DNA of 64,000 nucleotides from Eonycteris spelaea (lineage: Eukaryota > Chordata > Mammalia > Chiroptera > Pteropodidae). The notes beneath the pieces were generated by a model that saw nothing but the letters and a program-made list of their open reading frames with translations, ran no database searches and had not been told where the DNA came from. The translations under genes and the position numbers were made by a program. Location: contig PUFA01000167.1 of the NCBI GenBank assembly GCA_003508835.1, positions 434,001-498,000 on the forward strand, given 5' to 3'. Below, piece after piece: positions 59,019-64,000 of the stretch; position 1 is the stretch's first letter, and the number at the start of each line of letters is the position of its first letter.

Positions 59019-61558
59019 GTGAGCGCTCGGAAAGGGACTTAGAAATCTAAAAATAAAAGATGATTTCCAGCTTCCAAATCTTTCATTTACCTTACTGTTG
59101 CACACCCAAAATATTTTTTAGTTTAAGAAAGTTAGTGTAAAGCAAATAATGTTACTGTAGAACCAAGTAGTGAAAAAAATAAATGATCAGAGAGTATGCC
59201 ATTAGGATCACCAACATTTATTTGACCTCATTATTACATTGCACCTTGTGAGGAAGGACGTGAATCAAGAGGCCTGTGCTAATGATTGCTGGTTGAAGAA
59301 TCTCAGTGCTTATTTTACTAAAATGTTCCCAGACTCTGGTACCTTACCATGAATCTCAGTGTAGTCTGCATTAAATAGGCTTATCTGGGACACCACAATT
59401 TGGGGAGAACCTTATTAAGAACATTATTTCATTTAAAATAAGGTCCAGTTGCATGGGACCCCAATTATTACTGCTAGTGGCAAAAACTGATATAGTTTCC
59501 ATAGTTATGAAAATTATAAAGTATTACCCCATAATTTGTGCTCTAATTGGAGAAAAAAACACCACCAGAACAAAAGGTAGAAATCTTTTATCTCCCCATT
59601 TTCCCCATTACTAATATAAAATACATCCAAATAATAGTTGTTTTTTAAAAATGCTTCATTTTTTTCCCTCCTACAGCCAATTATTTCAAGTTGGAAGGGA
59701 AAAAAAATACAATTATAAAGCCAGATTTACTCCAAGTAACTGATGTCGAATATAAAGACACTTTTTTGGCTGAACTACTTGTGCTTCAAGTAGGACAGTT
59801 TAGCAAAAGATAGAGTGGATGGCTCTGAATAGTTATTTCATTTGTAGACTTAGCCACATGGAAGAAGCCGTCCTCACTGCCATCAGCTCTGAGGGAAGGT
59901 AGCCTTGGTCAGGCTGTTGTCAGGTTTTCCCTGATGCATGTTAATCCTTGGAGAATGCGCCGATTTTAGGCTCCTGGTCAATTAATTCTGGGTCACCCTG
60001 ATGTTTGGGTGTTTTCAGTAAATGAAGGAGACAAACTAGATTTTCCTGGACTGTCATATGACTGCTGTGGAATTAGCCAAATCTCTTACTGTTCTTAGAA
60101 CCTTGGTCAGTCCAGGCCTTGGCCACCTCCTTGTCCATTGCCACATGGCATGGACGCCCTTGAGTTCCTCGCAAATTGTAAGAGTTTGAGGTTAAAGCGC
60201 GTGGAAGCAAAACTCTCCCAAGGCATGTGTTAAATGCTTTCGCTTGGTTACTATTATTAGGAGTCTATTTTATAGTCTCTTTTTATATATTTATATTCAT
60301 ACATAAAATTTTTAATTTATATAAATTTTTTTTGGAAACCTACATCCTGTTTATGGATGAGCTAAGTTCGTTCTTTCTTCTCTGATATGACTAAATCATA
60401 GAGACTTAGGAAGGAAGCTGAACTCTGTGATTATATGGAAGATCCAAATGGGGACAGTATCACTCATCTCACTGTGTAGCTGAAATTCTGTGTGTTCATT
60501 TGTCTACTTTCTACCTTGTTCCACAGATGTTTTAAGGCTACTGCTGAAGGAGAGGGTAGAGCTGTTCTGTGCTTTCATGTGTGGGCACATTAACCAGCAG
60601 TTTGCTTCCCTCTTATTTTAATTATTACTGTGTAACTTAGGGGCATACTAATAAAAAAAAACCCTTCAGGTCACAATCACAGTGAACTAGTTTAACTAAA
60701 AACCTAAGTGAGGAAAAACAATGAGGTTTATATCAACATTATCAATGCTATGTATAAAATACCTGAGGGGTGAGAGGGATGCAAAAATACACAGAGCACA
60801 TATTTTTGATTTTGGAATGCCTCCCCACTTTTAAAGGTGTTTTGAGAAGAAAATTCTATTGGTCACATGATAGAGAATGTAAAAAAATTTTTCATATTGA
60901 AATACAATTTATATATCAACAAGCTCACACTTCTAAGCATATGGTTCAGTGTTTTTTAATATATTCACAAGTTTGGGCAGCCATAACCACTACCCTATTT
61001 CAGAACATTTTCATGGCCCCCCAAAAGAAATCCTGTACCCAGTGGTCACTCCGCATTTTTATTTCCTCCCAGTCCCTGGCAACCACTAATCTATTTCCAT
61101 CTCTATGGAATTGCCTATTCCGGCAATGGAATTATACAATATGAAACTTTTTTGTGACTTTCACTTAACATAAGTTTTATAGGTTCATTCATGTTGCATT
61201 ATGTATCTACTTCATTGCTTTTTGTGACTAAATAATATTCTCTCATATGGATACACTATATTTGGTTTACCCATTTATTAGTTGATGGACACTTGGTTGT
61301 TACTACTTTTTGGCTATTATGGATAATGCTGCTATGGATAGTCATGTACATGTTTTTGTGTGGATGTATGTTTTCATTTCTCTTGGGTATATATCTAGAA
61401 TGGACTTGCTGTCACAAAATCTTGTGAGTTGCCTATGAACAAGAAAACTAGAGCATTTAGCCCAACACTTCTAGTGCAGGAATGAAAATGAGAATTTTTA
61501 TTACAGAATATTATCTATCTGCCTCACCATGCCATTTCAATTCTTTTTCAATAACCAG
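59019..61558 (+). other. RASGRF2: RASGRF2 intron in the linker (second)
   Basis: Donor gtgagc and acceptor tcaataaccag. It contains an L1 tail at 60870-61420. The remaining sequence shows nothing I can name. Confidence 0.85.
60870..61420 (-). mobile_element. old L1 3' end
   Basis: 'gaaatacaatttatatatca', 'gggcagccataaccactacc', 'ccagtccctggcaaccacta', 'atctatttccatctctatgg', 'cattcatgttgcattatgta', 'cccatttattagttgatgga', 'gataatgctgctatggatag' and 'ctcttgggtatatatctaga' follow an L1M-type 3' region in reverse. Confidence 0.8.
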
Positions 61559-61648
61559 GACAGACGGTTGACAGCTCCCACTGCTCTGTTTCCCCTGCTT
61601 CTGCTTTTGCAATTGCCACAGCTGCAGCAGGACACGGGAGTCCACCGG
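61559..61648 (+). CDS. RASGRF2: RASGRF2 exon: linker before the CDC25 domain
   Basis: The exon is 90 bp. It completes Gly and ends with one base of Gly (cca ccg g|gtgagt). It encodes [16 protein letters not shown] and [14 protein letters not shown], an Ala/Ser-rich segment shortly before the catalytic Ras-GEF domain. It is the last exon in the window. A multiple-of-three length allows skipping in frame. By recall human has TADNAHC where this has TVDSSHC. Confidence 0.96.
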
Positions 61649-61700
61649 GTGAGTAGGGGCCAGCGACTAAGTACAGACACATGGCAGCTCTTATTAAATC

Positions 61701-62030
61701 AATGGTCTTTGCCTGCCAGTGTAATGATGCGCACTGGGCAGCTTGTTATGGATGCAGATTCCCATATTGTAATAACTATGTATGGTGCCAGATGGATATT
61801 GGACTTATTGGGGGATGATCACTTTGTAAGGCATATAAAGGTCTAATCACTATGTTATATAATATAATATCATTTGTCAACTATAATTGAAAAATACATT
61901 TAAACAAAGAATGCAGATTCCCAGCTGCCATTCTAAATCAGAGTGTCTGGGATGAGACTGTCATAAATAAGCACCTTGAGGTGAGCCTCACACAAGTGGT
62001 CAGGGGGGACACTTTTGAGAACTTCTGTAT
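61701..62030 (-). mobile_element. MER5A element split by an L1 insertion
   Basis: The left arm 61701-61763 ('cactgggcagcttgttatgg', 'atgcagattccca') and the right arm 61911-62030 ('atgcagattcccagctgcca', 'aaatcagagtgtctgggatg', 'cacttttgagaacttctg') are parts of one MER5A. The intervening block is an L1 end flanked by a 13-bp duplication of MER5A sequence. Confidence 0.8.
61765..61910 (+). mobile_element. L1 3'-end insertion inside MER5A
   Basis: 'tgtaataactatgtatggtg', 'gggggatgatcactttgtaa', 'ggcatataaaggtctaatca', 'ttgtcaactataattgaaaa' and an A-rich tail match the L1 3' terminus. The 13-bp direct repeats atgcagattccca at 61752-61764 and 61911-61923 are identical, marking target-primed insertion of a strongly 5'-truncated copy. 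Confidence 0.9.
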
Positions 62031-64000
62031 CAGAGAAGGATGTGTTGTTTCTCCCATGGTGTTTTATGGAGTTGTATAATCTTCTTAGCCATATTACGCG
62101 TATTGCCACATTACGCATATTTCCCTTTTAATTGAATACGATGCTCAAAGCATATGCAAGGTGGGAAGGAAGGCTCGTGGAGGGAGGAGGGGGAGGGAAC
62201 TATTGCTTTAGCTGACTCATAATTTATTTCCAGTAGCTCCACGATGCTGTCTGAGTTTCTGTCAGTTAATTTTTAGGGTAAAGCAGAAATGCTTAAAAGC
62301 ACAGTATTTTAATAGTTGAAAATCATATTCTTTATCTCTGTCCTCTTCTTCTACATGCAAGAAGGACATTATGTTAAAATAAATCTATATGTGACTTAAA
62401 TAGCCTTGTTGCTGTGAATGTCTTCACCTAAGCTAACCCTGTGGATGCAGATCATCATCCTTCGTAGAACCAGAGTGATAGTGTTTTTTTGTCAATTAGC
62501 TATTGTTCACCTCCCACAAAGGAGTCCATTTCCAACAATAGTAGCTGGTAACTACTATCTGTGTAAATTCTTTCTACACTGAAAGTAACAGAGAGAGATG
62601 TTCTGTAATGAACACAAACTACTATGGCAATTATATACAGTCCATCTGACTGGAATATGTGTAGATTGATCCCATTCCACTTCTTCAGTTTTTGCCACAC
62701 TCACTGCATTGGATATGGTCAGGCCAGTTGGAGTCAGGCAGATATTTTCTGCCCTAAATATTGCCAAAACCTTCCCCACAAAGTCCCATCAGCGTAACAC
62801 AAAATAGCCTGTAAAGGTAATAGTATTGATGTCATCGATCCAGTTGATTTCTATTGACTGTATTCATTAATAATGAACATTTCTTTGGTGAAAAAATAAA
62901 GGAGATTTCACTATGTTTTCAGCAGAGTTGGTTGTCAACTGTGATTTGCTAAGACCTTCTCTTTTCTTCCATTCTCACAAGCTTCTGTCTCTGGAAAAAG
63001 TAAAGCATAGAGCTTCCTCACAGGTTTCATAATTTAAGTATGGTTTGAGGGAAAAAATAGTGTTTAGGTTAGTTCAGGATGAGCTCATTTCCCCATTTGC
63101 TGGAGGGGAAGGTCCCATTTTTTTTTTTTTTACCTGAGATTACAGCAAAGTTCTAATGAGCTTTAGAGAAAGGCTTTCTGATTTTGCCTTGATCTGGCAC
63201 AATGGATGAGAAGGTAAAGTAACCTAGGTAGCCAAGTCTTCCACACTATCTGAACGGGTTGCGTCTGCTGCTCTGCTTCCTACTTCTCCCCTGCAGCTGA
63301 AATAGCCTTAGGAAGAAAGCTTGCTTCAGTGAGCTGGCTGAGGAAGGGCGGACTGCTGACTGACACAGCCCATGGGGCTAGGTGCAGGGCAGCCGGATCC
63401 TGTTCTTGCACCACGGTGCTATTGATGTTACCTATAGTGTGGTCTGGAGCCAGATCAGTCAGCTTTGGAAATAAAGGATTGGGTTTGGCAGGGTCTGTGG
63501 CTCTGCTGTAAAGGCAGTGAGTTGCACATGGGTCAGTTACACCGGCAGATGATGGTAAAAGGGAAGGAGGAAGGTCTCTCTTAGAGTAGGGACCAGTGCA
63601 TTCCTGCGGCTTAGCCACTCAGTGGAGTTGGCCCTGCAGGGGGTTCCACTTGTCCTGGAGAACTTGACAAAAGAACTTAGGTACATAGGTTGCAGAGGAA
63701 GGTGGACTCAGAGCAGAAATAGGAAAGTGCTGAGGTGATGCAGATTTATTGGCTAGTCAGGGGGAGTGTGGTGCTGCCCTGGGAAGGGCTAGACCCAAAT
63801 GGACAGATGCTCAAAGGAAGGGAGTGCTAGATAGTGGTTAACTCCCAAACTGGACTTTGTATCCACTCTTTGATCAGAGAAGTCACTGACCTGAACACAC
63901 CCTAAAACCTGAACTGTTGCAGAGGTGAGCAGGAAGCAAGGTCGTGTGAACACCTCATGCTTCCGTCAGTCTTTGCAGGCCTCCGGGGTGCCTGTGTGGC

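Larger units (their letters stand above)
1..64000 (+). other. RASGRF2: RASGRF2 gene body, internal part (both ends outside the window)
   Basis: RasGRF2 is a cytosolic, membrane-recruited exchange factor. Its C-terminal CDC25 domain activates Ras and its DH-PH2 module activates Rac, under Ca2+/calmodulin control through the IQ motif (known for the family). Fifteen exons were placed by matching translated segments to the protein as I remember it, then fixing each boundary by AG/GT and by codon phase across the junctions. All phases agree and no frameshift or stop occurs, so this is a live gene copy, not a pseudogene. Choice of RASGRF2 over RASGRF1 rests on the residue-level match throughout the IQ, DH, PH2 and linker segments. 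Exons for PH1 and for CDC25 were looked for and not seen. Confidence 0.97.
61649..64000 (+). other. RASGRF2: RASGRF2 intron downstream (partial)
   Basis: It begins gtgagt. It holds the L1-in-MER5A nest, a poly-T run near 63118-63132 and otherwise unique sequence to the window edge. I found no match for the next exon (the segment that begins FNNTERT in the human protein as recalled). Confidence 0.85.

Noticed and set aside
1..64000. CRISPR arrays, bacterial operons or phage genes
   Set aside because: The direct repeats present are microsatellites or target duplications, and coding sequence is in spliced mammalian exons.

Overview
The window is from the nuclear genome of a placental mammal. 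It has GT-AG introns, MIR, LINE2, MER5A and MER2 fossils, several L1 tails, an LTR and snRNA pseudogenes. No Alu, rodent B1/B2, ruminant BovB or carnivore Can-SINE was seen. The L1 3' ends are of the type common in laurasiatherians such as bats, ungulates and carnivores. That placement is an inference and I cannot name the species.

There is one gene, on the + strand, and it runs through the window: RASGRF2, the calmodulin-regulated dual guanine-nucleotide exchange factor for Ras and Rac. Fifteen internal coding exons lie between 12831 and 61648. Together they are 2303 coding bases (767 complete codons plus one base at each end), all in phase and without a stop. They encode, in order, a coiled coil, the IQ calmodulin-binding motif, the DH (RhoGEF) domain, the second PH domain, the REM (Ras-GEF N) domain, a Ser/Pro-rich linker and a second low-complexity linker. 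By recall of the human protein this is about residues 132-900 of roughly 1237. The N-terminal PH domain and the C-terminal CDC25 catalytic domain lie outside the window.

The rest is intron. 1-12830: upstream intron with MIR, a U6-L1 chimeric pseudogene, microsatellites, a tRNA-Val-headed SINE and two LTR-like fossils. 12979-21952: a truncated U4 pseudogene, an L1 tail and an ancient repeat around the IQ/DH exons. 22033-34993: the DH exons in mostly old sequence, including an unusually repeat-free stretch near 25.5 kb. 35155-42105: the PH2 exons, hAT and MIR copies. 42189-50721: the largest accessory block, with MER2, a 3.2 kb half-L1 and a solo LTR. 50970-64000: the REM and linker exons, L1 tails, a hAT copy, a Z-DNA-type tract and an L1 nested in MER5A.

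I found no new multi-gene system. The items most worth a second look are the U6-L1 chimera, the tRNA-Val SINE with perfect 16-bp target duplications, the half-L1 with its RT domain missing, and two unusual splice acceptors in the host gene.
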